64,000 nucleotides of DNA. It comes from Frankia sp. RB7. GTDB taxonomy: Bacteria; Pseudomonadota; Alphaproteobacteria; Rhizobiales; Xanthobacteraceae. The notes beneath the pieces were generated by a model. It had not been told where the DNA came from. It saw nothing but the letters and a program-made list of their open reading frames with translations, and did no database searches. The position numbers were made by a program, and so were the translations under genes. The stretch covers positions 62,001 through 126,000 of the forward strand of contig JAUEPE010000017.1 of NCBI GenBank assembly GCA_030403585.1, read 5' to 3'. This document shows, piece after piece, positions 36,470-45,874 of the stretch. How positions within the stretch are numbered: the first letter of the stretch is position 1; each line of letters opens with the position of its first letter.

Positions 36470-37444
36470 TCAGTCTCCTGCTGATGAAAGGCTGTAGTCG
36501 CCAGTGGCTCCAAGCCCTGTGACAAGGGCGAGCTCAGCGAGGCGACGATCGGCACCGCGTCCTGCGAGCACGGCGACAAGATTGATCGTTTCGGCTATCA
36601 GGGCGCGCGGAACCGCGATGACAGCTTCCTGGATGAGCTGCTCGAGCCGCCGTAGCGCCCCAATCGCCGTACCAGAATGGATGGTACCGATGCCGCCGGG
36701 GTGACCGGTGCCCCAGGCTTTGAGCAGGTCGAGTGCTTCGGCCCCACGGACTTCGCCGATCGGAATGCGATCAGGACGTAACCGAAGTGAGGATCGGACG
36801 AGGTCAGACAGCGTCGCCACACCGTCCATGGTCCTAAGCGCCACGAGATTGGGTGCTCGGCACTGCAGTTCGCGAGTGTCCTCGATCAGCACGACGCGAT
36901 CCGAGGTCTTCGCCACTTCGGCCAAAAGAGCGTTCGTCAGTGTTGTCTTGCCGGTCGAAGTGCCGCCTGCGACGAGAATGTTTTTCCGAGAGGCGACTGC
37001 CCTCCTGAGGATACTAGCTTGCTCGGAGTTCATGATCCCAGCGGCAACGTAGTCGTCGAGCGTGAAGACAGCGACGGCCGGTTTGCGAATAGCGAATGCT
37101 GGAGCCGCGACGACCGGAGGCAACAGGCCTTCGAAGCGCTCACCCGTGCCTGGCAGTTCAGCCGAAACGCGAGGCGATCCGGCATGCACCTCGGAGCCAA
37201 CATGATGCGCTACCAACCGAACAATACGCTCGCCATCCGCCGGAGATAGCGTTTCGCCAGTTTCAGTCAGGCCGCTTGATAGCCGATCAATCCACAATCG
37301 CCCGTCTGGATTGAGCATGACCTCGATGATTGCTTCATCTTCTAGGTAGCCGGCAATCGCTGCGCCTAGAGCACTGCGTAACATCCGCGCACTGCGCGAA
37401 GTTGCCTCCGTTTGACAAGAATGGACTACCACCAGCGCCCCCAC
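36470..37444 (-). CDS. trbB: Conjugal transfer ATPase TrbB (VirB11)
   Basis: A 324-residue VirB11-family hexameric ATPase. Walker A is LVAGGTSTGKTTLTNALL near residues 158-175, the Asp box is VVLIEDTRELQC, and the His box is GGIGTIHSG. The conserved MLRSALGAAIAGYLEDEAII, then EVMLNPDG near residue 21, marks the TrbB N-terminus. It normally follows copG directly; here 1.35 kb of insertion-sequence debris lies upstream, so the trb operon has lost its original 5' linkage. Confidence 0.95.
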   Translation of the reverse strand: MGALVVVHSCQTEATSRSARMLRSALGAAIAGYLEDEAIIEVMLNPDGRLWIDRLSSGLTETGETLSPADGERIVRLVAHHVGSEVHAGSPRVSAELPGTGERFEGLLPPVVAAPAFAIRKPAVAVFTLDDYVAAGIMNSEQASILRRAVASRKNILVAGGTSTGKTTLTNALLAEVAKTSDRVVLIEDTRELQCRAPNLVALRTMDGVATLSDLVRSSLRLRPDRIPIGEVRGAEALDLLKAWGTGHPGGIGTIHSGTAIGALRRLEQLIQEAVIAVPRALIAETINLVAVLAGRGADRRLAELALVTGLGATGDYSLSSAGD

Positions 37445-37649
37445 CCTGTGAGGGCCGCCAAAGAGCGCCCTCAGATGCGGTCACTAAAAGAGCCACCGAT
37501 CGAATTTGCGCAATAATCGCTTACCGCGATCGTAGGCTAGCGTAGAAAAAAGCAGATTCCCCGTTGCAAAACTCCCGGTGAGACGACTCGCGAGCCGTGA
37601 TTCCGTTGATGAATACATCAGTTGGAGCAGCGCATGACGGGGCGACGGG

Positions 37650-38520
37650 AAGACGATCAGGGAACACAGATTCGGCGTCCCATGCGGTCCACGAGTATCT
37701 CGTAGCCTCGATGCTGCTCGCGGTCAGGAGGATCGTGGTGGCGACAGTTCGGGCAAAGCGGCTAGCGGCGCAAGCCTCCCAAAGAAGGCTCGCTCACCGA
37801 TCCCGCAGGCGACATGGGTTGCGAGGCCGGGTCTTCGACCCGTCCATTGCCTACGGCGCGAACTACTTAATCGACAACAAAGCCGGCACCAACATCGATG
37901 CAGTGGGCACTCGGGCGAACCGAGCGACGGGGATTATTGTCACCCAGAACATGGGGGAGCGTGTTGAGCCACGCTTTGACCTGCGACCCCGGGGCTCGCG
38001 GGCAAGACGGCCCATGGGGTTGTCCGGCTGCTAAAATGGCTGGTCGATTGCACCGCACGTACTGGTGTGGGACAAGTCGGCGCGACCCGATGGCACCTTT
38101 AGCCGCGCCGACCTCGTCTTCGATCACGGGCGCAACATCTATGTTGGCCTGCCCAGATCGCACGGAACCGACCACCATAGGCAATGTCGATCAACGGCAT
38201 ATCGTTCACTACTGGGCCGGCAAAACGATTGCTCCCGCTGCTCACCAAACCAGAAGTGAACGAACGCGACCGTGCGCAATTGCCCGCGACCTTGACGAAG
38301 ATGTGCGTGATCGTGTCGGTGCGTTTGGCCCATACGAAAGCCTTCCAGCAGTCCCGCCGCGTGCGCAAGAAGATCGAGATGCGATGGTGCAAGAAACGGA
38401 TTCTCAGATCCGACCGGCTTCGGCTACGCGGCCTGAGCGGCGTCAGAGACGAATTATCGCTTACTGCAACCGCGCCTGAGGCGACCCGCCAAACTTCTCT
38501 ACCGTGCCTCGACACCTCGG
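37650..38520 (+). pseudogene. IS1182-type transposase relic between trbB and copG
   Basis: On the plus strand, opposite to the transfer genes, pieces of a DDE transposase can be read in several frames. About 37870 there is NYLIDNKAGTNIDAVGTRAN. About 38065 there is WDKSARPDGTFSRADLVFDH, then GRNIYVG. About 38270 there is ARDLDEDVRDRV. About 38340 there is KAFQQSRRVRKKIEM, then RILRSDRLRLRGLSGVRDEL. These are consecutive parts of one IS1182-like transposase, broken by several frameshifts. The ends are not clear; the flanks (37445-37649 and 38521-38792) contain no other gene. Confidence 0.7.
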
Positions 38521-38792
38521 GCAGCAACTTGCCTAGCGTAGGCGCCAAAATGGACGGCGAAGCCGAAATAAGGGAGAGCGCAAACAAGGGGCCTCGTTAA
38601 AACTCACGACTAAGCTCTGCAACCAAAGCCAGACGAGTTTTTTTCAGCACAATCGCGGGCAAAGCAGACCAAGCGATCGACATGGCGTGCCCAATTGGAC
38701 GCCGACCCATTCAAGAGCTCTGAGCGGCACCGGAACGCAGTACGAGCTGTGACCAATAATGATTTTTATGCCTCGACAGTCGCTCGGCTTCG

Positions 38793-39209
38793 CTACACGG
38801 GCTCCTGGCGAACGATTTCTTCCGGAATCTCTCGCAGAAAGCTCTGCCCTTTCTGCAGCCGGCGCCCGAGCGTCTCGACAAACCCTTCAAAGCGTTCGCG
38901 GCCCTTCAGCTGGGCCGACGCCTGCGCATCGATGGGTAATGGCGGCGTGATCGTCAACCAGAAGCGAACGAACAAAGCTAACGTCTCAGCCGTTAATCCG
39001 ACGTCCCGCTCAAGCCGCTGCATCTGACGTGAAAGGCGATCGAGGCGGCGTGTAAATGCTGCCTCCCGCCGATCTGCCCCGTCCGGCGAGAGAAACGAAG
39101 CGACAGCGGCTTCGACGATCGCAGACCGGGAAAGCTTCTTGCGATCGGCAAGATCCGATATCTGCTTCAAAAGCTCCGGCGAGAAATAGACGTTCATCCG
39201 ATCGCGCAT
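38793..39209 (-). CDS. CopG/ribbon-helix-helix protein of the transfer region
   Basis: A 138-residue protein with an N-terminal ribbon-helix-helix (RMNVYFSPELLKQISDLADR, then KKLSRSAIVEAAVASFLS) and a helical C-terminal part containing LSRQMQRLERDVGLTAETLA. It starts 6 bases after the traG stop. In trb-type elements this gene sits between traG and trbB and probably acts as a relaxosome accessory factor or operon regulator (inferred). Confidence 0.87.
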   Translation of the reverse strand: MRDRMNVYFSPELLKQISDLADRKKLSRSAIVEAAVASFLSPDGADRREAAFTRRLDRLSRQMQRLERDVGLTAETLALFVRFWLTITPPLPIDAQASAQLKGRERFEGFVETLGRRLQKGQSFLREIPEEIVRQEPV

Positions 39210-39215
39210 TGGATT

Positions 39216-41204
39216 TTACAGCTCCATACCGTCTTTTGGATCCATGGTAACCTGACCAGCTATGCCACGCATTTGCCGGCGTAATAGACGCGACTGACGG
39301 AGTGCATCGTCGTCATCGTCAAGAACCGCCTCAAATTCCTCCGCCGGGGTCGGTTCGGTCACCTCCTTGGCGATCGCAACATGCTCGGGAAGTTCTGGTT
39401 CGCGACGGATCCCACTATTGGCCGTGTCCTCGGTTGTACCGTCGGCAAGCTCGGCCAGACCTTTCACCGCAGTCGCAATGTCGCGCTCGGACCAACCATC
39501 TATCTGCGATGACCGGCTGGAGGCGGTCGGATCGGGCGGTGGCAACACCCGTTCCTTGAATCGCCGATCTTCGTAATAGCGCACCTTCTTCGCTCGGACT
39601 GGCGATGTGCCCGCAACCATTACGATCTCGTCTCCCGGTGGAAGCTGCATCACCTCTCCGGGGGTCAGGAGCGGCCTCGCAGTCTCCTGCCGTGAGACCA
39701 TGAGGTGCCCGAGCCAGGGGTTCAATCTGTGCCCGGCATAATTTCTCATGGCCCGCATCTCGGTCGCCGTGCCCAAGGCGTCGGACACGCGTTTGGCGGT
39801 GCGCTCGTCATTGGTCGCAAAGCTGACGCGGACGTGGCAATTGTCGAGAATAGCATTGTTGGGCCCATAGGCCTTCTCGATCTGATTGAGCGATTGCGCG
39901 ATCAAGAAGCTCTTGATGCCGTAGCCCGCCATGAAGGCGAGCGCGGACTCGAAAAAGTCAAGACGGCCTAGCGCCGGGAACTCGTCCAGCATCATCAGGA
40001 CTCGATGCCGCCGATCACTGACGTTCAAATCCTCGGTCAGGCGACGGCCAATCTGGTTCAGAACCAGACGGATCAACGGCTTGGTCCGCGAGATGTCTGA
40101 GGGCGGCACCACGAGGTAAAGCGAGGTCGGCCGAGATTCGGCAGTTAGATCGGCGATCCGCCAGTCGCAGCGGCGCGTTACCTCGGCCACGACCGGATCG
40201 CGGTAAAGACCCAGGAATGACATCGCGGTGGACAGGACACCAGAACGTTCATTCTCCGATTTATTTAGGAGCTCACGGGCGGTCGAGGCAACCACGGGAT
40301 GGGCGCCTTTGTCGCCAAGATGCGACGTGGTCATCATCGCCTTCAACGTCGCCTCGATCGGCCACCTCGGGTCGGACAGGAAACCGGCCACGCCAGCCAA
40401 CGTCTTGTCCGCCTCGGCATAAAGGACGTGAAGAATAGCTCCGACCAAAAGCGAATGACTGGTTTTCTCCCAGTGGTTCCGTTTATCGAGCGAGCCTTCA
40501 GGATCCACCAGAACGTCCGCGACGTTCTGGACATCGCGAACTTCCCACGGCCCGCGTCGAACCTCGAGGAGCGGATTGTAGGCGGCCGACTTCGGGTTGG
40601 TCGGATCGAACAGCAGAACTCGGCCATGCTGCGACCTGAAGCCGGCGGTCAATTGCCAGTTCTCGCCTTTGATGTCGTGCACGATGACCGAGCCGGGCCA
40701 GGTCAGCAGCGACGGGACGACCAGGCCAACACCCTTGCCAGACCGGGTAGGCGCGAAGCACAGCACGTGCTCGGGACCGTCATGGCGGAGGTAGTCGCGG
40801 TCGAGCTTACCAAGCACCACGCCATTTGGTTCCAAGAGGCCAGTCGCCCTCACCTCCCGCACATCTGCCCAGCGTGCTGAACCATAGGTCTCGACAATCT
40901 TGGCCTCACGTGCCCGCCAGACCGACATTGCGACCGCCACCGCGACTGAAGCCAGGCTCCCTAAGGCCGCGATAAAGGCTCCCTCGACAAAGACCTGGGG
41001 CGCGTAGGCATCGTAGACAAACCACCACCAAAAGAAGATCGGAGGGTAGTAGACTTTGAAGCCCAACAGCTCGAACCAGGGCCGTCCAAGCTCCGGCTGA
41101 TAAGCCAACCTCGAAGCGGTCCACTCGGTGGCACCCCAGATGGCCAGAAGAACGATTAGGCCGACGACGATTATCTGCCCCCAGAGGATTTTGGTTCCGG
41201 ACAT
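39216..41204 (-). CDS. traG: Type IV coupling protein TraG/VirD4
   Basis: A 662-residue coupling ATPase that links the relaxase-DNA complex to the secretion channel. I chose ATG 41204, which has an AGAGGG site, over the GTG at 41219. Two N-terminal TM helices are followed by Walker A CFAPTRSGKGVGLVVPSLLT near residue 150 and Walker B HRVLMMLDEFPALGRLDFFE near 415. The acidic C-terminal tail (EEFEAVLDDDDDALRQSRLL) is notable. No break is seen. Confidence 0.94.
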   Translation of the reverse strand: MSGTKILWGQIIVVGLIVLLAIWGATEWTASRLAYQPELGRPWFELLGFKVYYPPIFFWWWFVYDAYAPQVFVEGAFIAALGSLASVAVAVAMSVWRAREAKIVETYGSARWADVREVRATGLLEPNGVVLGKLDRDYLRHDGPEHVLCFAPTRSGKGVGLVVPSLLTWPGSVIVHDIKGENWQLTAGFRSQHGRVLLFDPTNPKSAAYNPLLEVRRGPWEVRDVQNVADVLVDPEGSLDKRNHWEKTSHSLLVGAILHVLYAEADKTLAGVAGFLSDPRWPIEATLKAMMTTSHLGDKGAHPVVASTARELLNKSENERSGVLSTAMSFLGLYRDPVVAEVTRRCDWRIADLTAESRPTSLYLVVPPSDISRTKPLIRLVLNQIGRRLTEDLNVSDRRHRVLMMLDEFPALGRLDFFESALAFMAGYGIKSFLIAQSLNQIEKAYGPNNAILDNCHVRVSFATNDERTAKRVSDALGTATEMRAMRNYAGHRLNPWLGHLMVSRQETARPLLTPGEVMQLPPGDEIVMVAGTSPVRAKKVRYYEDRRFKERVLPPPDPTASSRSSQIDGWSERDIATAVKGLAELADGTTEDTANSGIRREPELPEHVAIAKEVTEPTPAEEFEAVLDDDDDALRQSRLLRRQMRGIAGQVTMDPKDGMEL

Positions 41205-41242
41205 CCTGAGCCCTCTCACGACTGATTTGGAGAATTAGCTAC

Positions 41243-43006
41243 CTAAAGGCCCAGGTCGCGCTTGCGGCCAAAACCCCATTCGATGCCGCCGCTATCCTTC
41301 ACGACCCCGGAGACGTGCTGGCCGAGACGGCTTTCGAGCTCGCGGGACCAGGGCACCAACTGAAAGCCGAGCCCATTGTCGATCATGGCGAACCGTCCCG
41401 AGGTCAGCGTCAGCCGCTGGCGATACGTGCCAGCCACGTGCTCTCCGGAAGTGGCCTTCACCTGAGGCAGGCGTGCGTCGGCGGAGATCCTTGCGCCCAC
41501 CCCATCGAGTTCGCGCCTGCGCAGGCTGTCCAGGAGGTCACGCTGCAGGATGATGCGCTGGCCCTGCCGTCGCGCCAGACCTTCCTGAACCAGATGCTCA
41601 GCCCGGGCGTCCATGGCATCGCGGATCTCGCGGCCAAAGCCGCCCATGGCGAACGGCATCGGGTCGCGCTCGACTAAGCGGTGATCCAGCCATGTCGCGC
41701 CTTTCGCGGTGACCTGCGCGCAGAGATCGAAATCAGAACGGGTCGCGAGAACTATAGTCGGACTGGGATCGTCGGCCTGACCGAAGCGTCGCACCTCGAC
41801 AATTCCGCCAATGGGCGGAGTATTTTCGAGGGCTTCGATCCCGCGAAGGCGGACGTGGTGGGCGCGTCCGTCCGTTCCGTCGATCACGGCGTAGGCCTCG
41901 CCGGTGAGCTCGTCATGCAATCCCCGATCGACTAGCCGCCCGACGATCTGGGTCGTTGGCTGTCCGCCTTCGATGACGAAGTCCGCAACACCTCGTGCTT
42001 CCCGGCGTTCTGTGAAGGCGCGGTGCATGGTCTTGATGATATCGCCGCGCATGCCGAGATCGCGCAGATTGCGTTCGGCCTCGAGCCCCACCATCCACTC
42101 CCCGGGCGCAGCGGGCGCGGCAAGGCCCATTTTCTCCAGATGCTGGAGGCGGCCAATCATCAAGCGCCGGATTTCGGGTTCGGAGCTGCCAGGAGTCTCA
42201 GGGCGAAGATCGACATAGCCGGTCTCGTCGGCCGCCAGCCGGATCGCCTGATCGAGGCGCGTCCACCGCTCCGCCGTCACTTCCTTCTCTAGGAAATTGC
42301 GGATTTCATGCTCGGGCTTTGGACCCAGTTCGATGGCAACCAATTCCTCGGCACGCGAGCGCAGGCCATGGCTGATGTAATCGCGGGAGATAACAAGATC
42401 GGCCCCCTCCTCATCGACTCCTCGGGCGAGGAGATGGACGTGAGGGTGGTCTGTGTTCCAGTGATCAACGGCCACCCAGTCGATCCGCGTACCGAGATCA
42501 ATCTCCATCTGCCTGGCCAGGTCGCGGGTGAATGCCCTGAGGTCAGTCATTTCGCCGGCATCTTCGGGCGAGATGATGAACCGGAAATGGTGGCGGTCGT
42601 CCTGGCACCGCTCGGCAAAGGCCGCCCCATCCACGCGGTCGCTGCCAGCATCGAACATGCTGGCCGGCTCACCACTTCGGGTTACGCCGTCGCGTTTCAG
42701 GTACGAGAGATGAGCCGTCAGTGGCACTGACCGGAAGGATTTTCCTTTGTGGCGAACAATCCGCGCCTTCACGACGACATGCCGCGTCGGGCTGAACAAC
42801 CGGCTACGGCTGAAGGCAAGCCTGCCACGGCCAAAGGTCGAGCGCCCATAGGCCGCTGATCGCCTGCCAGACGCAGCCTGACCGGAGATGTGTCCGGCCT
42901 GTTTGGCGGCACGTAATACCTGGTTGAGGAAGGTCTTCGGCTTGGCCACGCGGGTGCTGCGAATGCGCCCAGGCCGAATACGGAGATCGCTATCGCCCAC
43001 CGTCAT
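41243..43006 (-). CDS. Relaxase (VirD2/Rlx type, DUF3363 C-terminal domain)
   Basis: A 587-residue relaxase that would nick oriT and lead the DNA strand into the recipient. The N-terminal third has a basic region (GRRSAAYGRSTFGRGRLAFS) and the metal-binding histidine cluster DHWNTDHPHVHLLARG near residue 180. The candidate catalytic tyrosine is in VPLTAHLSYLKRDGV near 100. The C-terminal two-thirds are DUF3363-like. It ends 38 bp before traG, which is normal. A hairpin-rich region upstream is a candidate oriT. Confidence 0.92.
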   Translation of the reverse strand: MTVGDSDLRIRPGRIRSTRVAKPKTFLNQVLRAAKQAGHISGQAASGRRSAAYGRSTFGRGRLAFSRSRLFSPTRHVVVKARIVRHKGKSFRSVPLTAHLSYLKRDGVTRSGEPASMFDAGSDRVDGAAFAERCQDDRHHFRFIISPEDAGEMTDLRAFTRDLARQMEIDLGTRIDWVAVDHWNTDHPHVHLLARGVDEEGADLVISRDYISHGLRSRAEELVAIELGPKPEHEIRNFLEKEVTAERWTRLDQAIRLAADETGYVDLRPETPGSSEPEIRRLMIGRLQHLEKMGLAAPAAPGEWMVGLEAERNLRDLGMRGDIIKTMHRAFTERREARGVADFVIEGGQPTTQIVGRLVDRGLHDELTGEAYAVIDGTDGRAHHVRLRGIEALENTPPIGGIVEVRRFGQADDPSPTIVLATRSDFDLCAQVTAKGATWLDHRLVERDPMPFAMGGFGREIRDAMDARAEHLVQEGLARRQGQRIILQRDLLDSLRRRELDGVGARISADARLPQVKATSGEHVAGTYRQRLTLTSGRFAMIDNGLGFQLVPWSRELESRLGQHVSGVVKDSGGIEWGFGRKRDLGL

Positions 43007-43101
43007 GTCCGGGCCTCAAATGATGCAAAAACATCTACAGTGCCGAAAATATCCTTGATTGCATTATGCAAAACGAAAGGCGCGGCACGCGCCCCGACCG
43101 A

Positions 43102-43136
43102 CCGGCACGCCGGAACGCAAGCCATGCCAATGGCTT
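43102..43136. other. Candidate origin of transfer (oriT) hairpins
   Basis: Upstream of the relaxase start (43006) two tight inverted repeats lie 5 bases apart: CCGGC-AC-GCCGG at 43102-43113 and AAGCCAT-GCCA-ATGGCTT at 43119-43136. Paired short hairpins next to the relaxase gene are typical of oriT, and related elements carry oriT upstream of the relaxase. No nic sequence can be named from sequence alone. Confidence 0.45.
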
Positions 43137-43266
43137 ACGGTTCGACCGGCGAGCCCCTTTTATCTCGCCGTCCCCCCGTCGTGCGTAAGCGTCCGGTTCC
43201 TGCATAGCTTCCTCCTCGTGTGATGTCGTTCCATTTCGGGTTCTCTACTGCTGTGGAGATGCTCCG

Positions 43267-44163
43267 GTGGGACCGAAACACTTCCAGATCAAAGCGCGAC
43301 GCGAGTGGTGGTCGCTGCACGTCGAAACGTGGCGTCGAAACGGTCTCGGGATCCGCAAATATTGCCGTCAGCAGCGCCTCACCGAGAACACGTTTCGGCG
43401 TTGGCTGAAGCAGCTTGCCGGCGAAGACACTGCACGTGAACTCGCGGAATATCAGATTCAATTGCGCCGCGATAAGCGCCGTGAAGAGCGAATAAAAGCG
43501 CTGCAAAAGCAGAAGTAGCGACGGTTTTCCGTCAGCACGGACATCCGCAACCACGCGACACAGGCGTTCTGGGCGATGCATGTGGAGGCGATGAATTGGA
43601 GCGGAATGGGCGTCCGTGTCTACGCGGCTGCAATGCAGCTGTCGCCGCATTAATCGCGCAAATGGCGTGACCGATTGGATACCGCCGAGGTCACTATCGA
43701 CTGGCGCGCGCATCTTCACCCCTGCGCCCGCCCGGTCGTTAGCACTAGTGCTAGGAACTCAACTCCCGAAAGGAGCTCGACGGCAGCGGAAATCGGCGAT
43801 CCGACGATGCCGACCGCCCTCATCCGACGCTTATTCAGTGACGAGTAGAAGCTCGCGATAGCGAGGGAAACCGAGCAGTCGGGCGCCAAGATATCTGCCA
43901 TTGCGCGCAAGCACGGCATGGTCGCCGGGCTGCTGTTCCGCTGGCGTGTGCTATTTGGCATTGGGCAAAAGAAGCGCCCGAAACTCGCCCACGTCGTGCT
44001 CGCCGACAACGCAGCCGAGACGCGGGTTCTGCGCAACCTCGCACGTCCGCCCGCGGGAATGGTGGCCGTTGACCTGGCCGATGGAGGTCGCGTCTTTGCT
44101 CCAGTTGGTAGCGATCCGGATTCTGTGCGAACGCAGATCGAGAGCGGAGAGATTGCACCATGA
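43267..44163 (+). pseudogene. IS66-type TnpA with three in-frame stop codons
   Basis: One frame of 298 codons from GTG 43267 carries the family sequence throughout: ETWRRNGLGIRKYCRQQRLT, ENTFRRWLKQLAGED, then FWAMHVEAMNWSGMGVRVYA, DWRAHLHPCARPV, and late HGMVAGLLFRWRVLFGIGQK. TAG at 43516, TAA at 43651 and TAG at 43846 interrupt it, but no frameshift occurs. Decay is by base substitution only. The TGA end overlaps the following ATG, as in intact IS66 operons. Confidence 0.75.
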
Positions 44164-44348
44164 TGTTCGTTCCTGCGGGCCTGAAAGCGCACACGGCGCT
44201 GGGCTACACCGACATGAGAAAGTGTATGGACGGACCCTGCGCTTACCTGAACGACGTGCTCACGCGTATGGTCGAAGGACATCCCGTCAACCATCTCGAC
44301 GAACTGCTGCCGCGAGCCTGGAAACCGGCGATTCATTTCAAGACCTGA
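44160..44348 (+). pseudogene. IS66 tnpB start fused to tnpC end
   Basis: The 62-codon frame begins MMFVPAGLKAHTALGYTDMR, then KCMDG, the N-terminus of IS66 TnpB. After that it changes directly to YLNDVLTRMVEGHPVNHLDE, then LLPRAW, the C-terminus of the IS66 transposase TnpC. The join deletes most of tnpB and nearly all of tnpC, about 1.3-1.5 kb. The product is not functional. Confidence 0.75.
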
Positions 44349-44468
44349 CCGACGTGCAAGCCCTGGACGCATACGTCGTGCTGTCATGCTTCGTGCTTCC
44401 CGGTACTCTCCACGTCTTCGCAGAGTCTTTCCAACAGCGCTCGACCGCTCGTAAGATTACATAGCGAT

Positions 44469-45359
44469 TCATCCTCTCTCGCCCGCATCAAGCCTTGTCA
44501 CAAATAACCCTGCCGGCTTTGGAGCGAACTCCGATGTAGTGTGTCGTCCTGTCACGGTCAAAGCTGAGTTCGAAGCACGCTCGGGCTGATGCCATTCGGT
44601 AGCGCCAATGCGGTTATAGGGTGCAGGGAAGAGCGGCGAAGTTGACCAAAAACGTGGACCATTGGGCGAAGTTGAAGCGGACGCAGCTTCCAACTCAAAA
44701 GCAATCTTGGTCACGTCGGCCTGCGTCTCGACGGGCAAAGGATCGCCGGCAAGATGTTGTTTGTACCGCGCAGGTCCGGCATTGTAGGCTGCGAATGCAC
44801 CCGCAAAGCCATAGCGATCGTAGAGCTCTCTTAGATACGCCGCACCAGCCAAGATGTTGTCGTGCGGGTCATATGGGTCATCTCCAAGAGCATAGCGTAG
44901 GCGAAGTTCGGCCCAGGTCGCTGGCATGACCTGCATCAGCCCCATTGCACCCTTGTTCGACTTGGCGTGTGCGTCTAGAGCGCTCTCGACTCGCAGGATG
45001 GATTTGATCCACTGGGCCGGAATGGTGAACCTTTGCGCGGCTTCGTCTATGAAACGGCCAAACGGATCGCTCGTCTGGCTGCTCTTCCGATACGCAACCG
45101 TTCGCTCAACAGCGCCAGCAAAATGGCACTCAGCTGTTAGAACGAGCATCATTGAAACGACGGCGCAAACGCTCGCTCTCGACAACCTCAAGTATGTCAC
45201 CGGGCTCGCGACTGTCCAGGATAAAGCTGCTTCGCTAGCGTTCGGCCGTCCTGGACCACTGTTCCGTGCGACGGCATTACAATCGTTGGTCGGGACGAAG
45301 TAATGGTGCCGCCACTGATCGAACAGAAGAATGAGAGATCGAATGAAGGGAAGGATCAC
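44469..45359 (-). CDS. Lytic transglycosylase of the transfer system
   Basis: A 296-residue protein from GTG 45359, which has a GGAGG site 8 bases upstream and starts just after the traF stop. A hydrophobic region around residues 55-85 should export it. The SLT domain has the catalytic Glu in RVESALDAHAKSNKGAMGLM near residue 122 and QVMPATWAELRLRYALG and FAAYNAGPARYKQHL later. It would open peptidoglycan for the Trb channel (VirB1-like). The longer frame to 45500 overlaps traF and is not used. Confidence 0.88.
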   Translation of the reverse strand: MILPFIRSLILLFDQWRHHYFVPTNDCNAVARNSGPGRPNASEAALSWTVASPVTYLRLSRASVCAVVSMMLVLTAECHFAGAVERTVAYRKSSQTSDPFGRFIDEAAQRFTIPAQWIKSILRVESALDAHAKSNKGAMGLMQVMPATWAELRLRYALGDDPYDPHDNILAGAAYLRELYDRYGFAGAFAAYNAGPARYKQHLAGDPLPVETQADVTKIAFELEAASASTSPNGPRFWSTSPLFPAPYNRIGATEWHQPERASNSALTVTGRHTTSEFAPKPAGLFVTRLDAGERG

Positions 45360-45361
45360 GA

Positions 45362-45874
45362 TCAGCCCTCCCAGGTCAACACTGGGAGCACGCGACCAAT
45401 CACGGCCGATGCAGGCAGAACACCGAAGTAGCGGCCGTCCAGTGAGTCGCTCGACTGCCAATTCATGAGAAAGAGCTCGCCCTCGCCGACGACTCGACAA
45501 CCCTGCCAGGTTGGCAGAGGTCGGCCGCGTCCATCGCGCTCTCGAGCTTCACCCATGACGATGGAGTCGACCGAGATCGTTACACCGCTCCTGCAAACCA
45601 ACTGTCCGGGCACCGCTAGCACCCGCTTGAGCATGGGAATTCCGGCAGGCAGATAGCCGTTCAAATCAAGAAAGGTCGCAAGCGGCTCAGGTGGCTGCAC
45701 CGCAACCAACTCTGTGACAGAAAACTGATCTGCCGATTGCAAATGATAGAGGCCGATTGGAACGCTCGGCGAGGCATTCCAGATGTAGAGGGGCCTTAGG
45801 TCCGCAACCATCGTTACGAAAAGTACAGCGACTCCTGCAAATGTCGTTGTCAGCGTCTTTAGGCGCTCTATCAT
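45362..45874 (-). CDS. traF: TraF-type S26 signal peptidase
   Basis: A 170-residue conjugative S26 peptidase starting at ATG 45874, overlapping the DUF2840 stop (ATGA). It has one N-terminal TM helix, the serine in ASPSVPIGLYHL near residue 36, the lysine in MLKRVLAVPGQLVCRSGV near 81, and the late FLMNWQSSDSLDGRYFGVLP motif. In IncP plasmids TraF processes and cyclises the TrbC pilin; the same role is likely here. Confidence 0.9.
   Translation of the reverse strand: MIERLKTLTTTFAGVAVLFVTMVADLRPLYIWNASPSVPIGLYHLQSADQFSVTELVAVQPPEPLATFLDLNGYLPAGIPMLKRVLAVPGQLVCRSGVTISVDSIVMGEARERDGRGRPLPTWQGCRVVGEGELFLMNWQSSDSLDGRYFGVLPASAVIGRVLPVLTWEG

Larger units (their letters stand above)
43185..44373 (+). 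mobile_element. IS66-family element, internally deleted, with 8-bp target duplication
   Basis: The left end begins GTAAGCGTCCGG at 43185 and the right end is CCTGGACGCATA ending at 44373, an imperfect inverted repeat of IS66 type. The 8 bases CGTCGTGC occur just outside both ends (43177-43184 and 44374-44381), a perfect target duplication of the size IS66 makes. The element is 1.19 kb; a complete one is about 2.5 kb. It holds an accessory transposase gene with three stops and a tnpB-tnpC fusion. It sits between the transglycosylase and the relaxase. Confidence 0.85.

Noticed and set aside
38099..38587. 162-residue minus-strand frame between trbB and copG
   Set aside because: It is the complement of the IS1182 transposase relic, which explains the region better.
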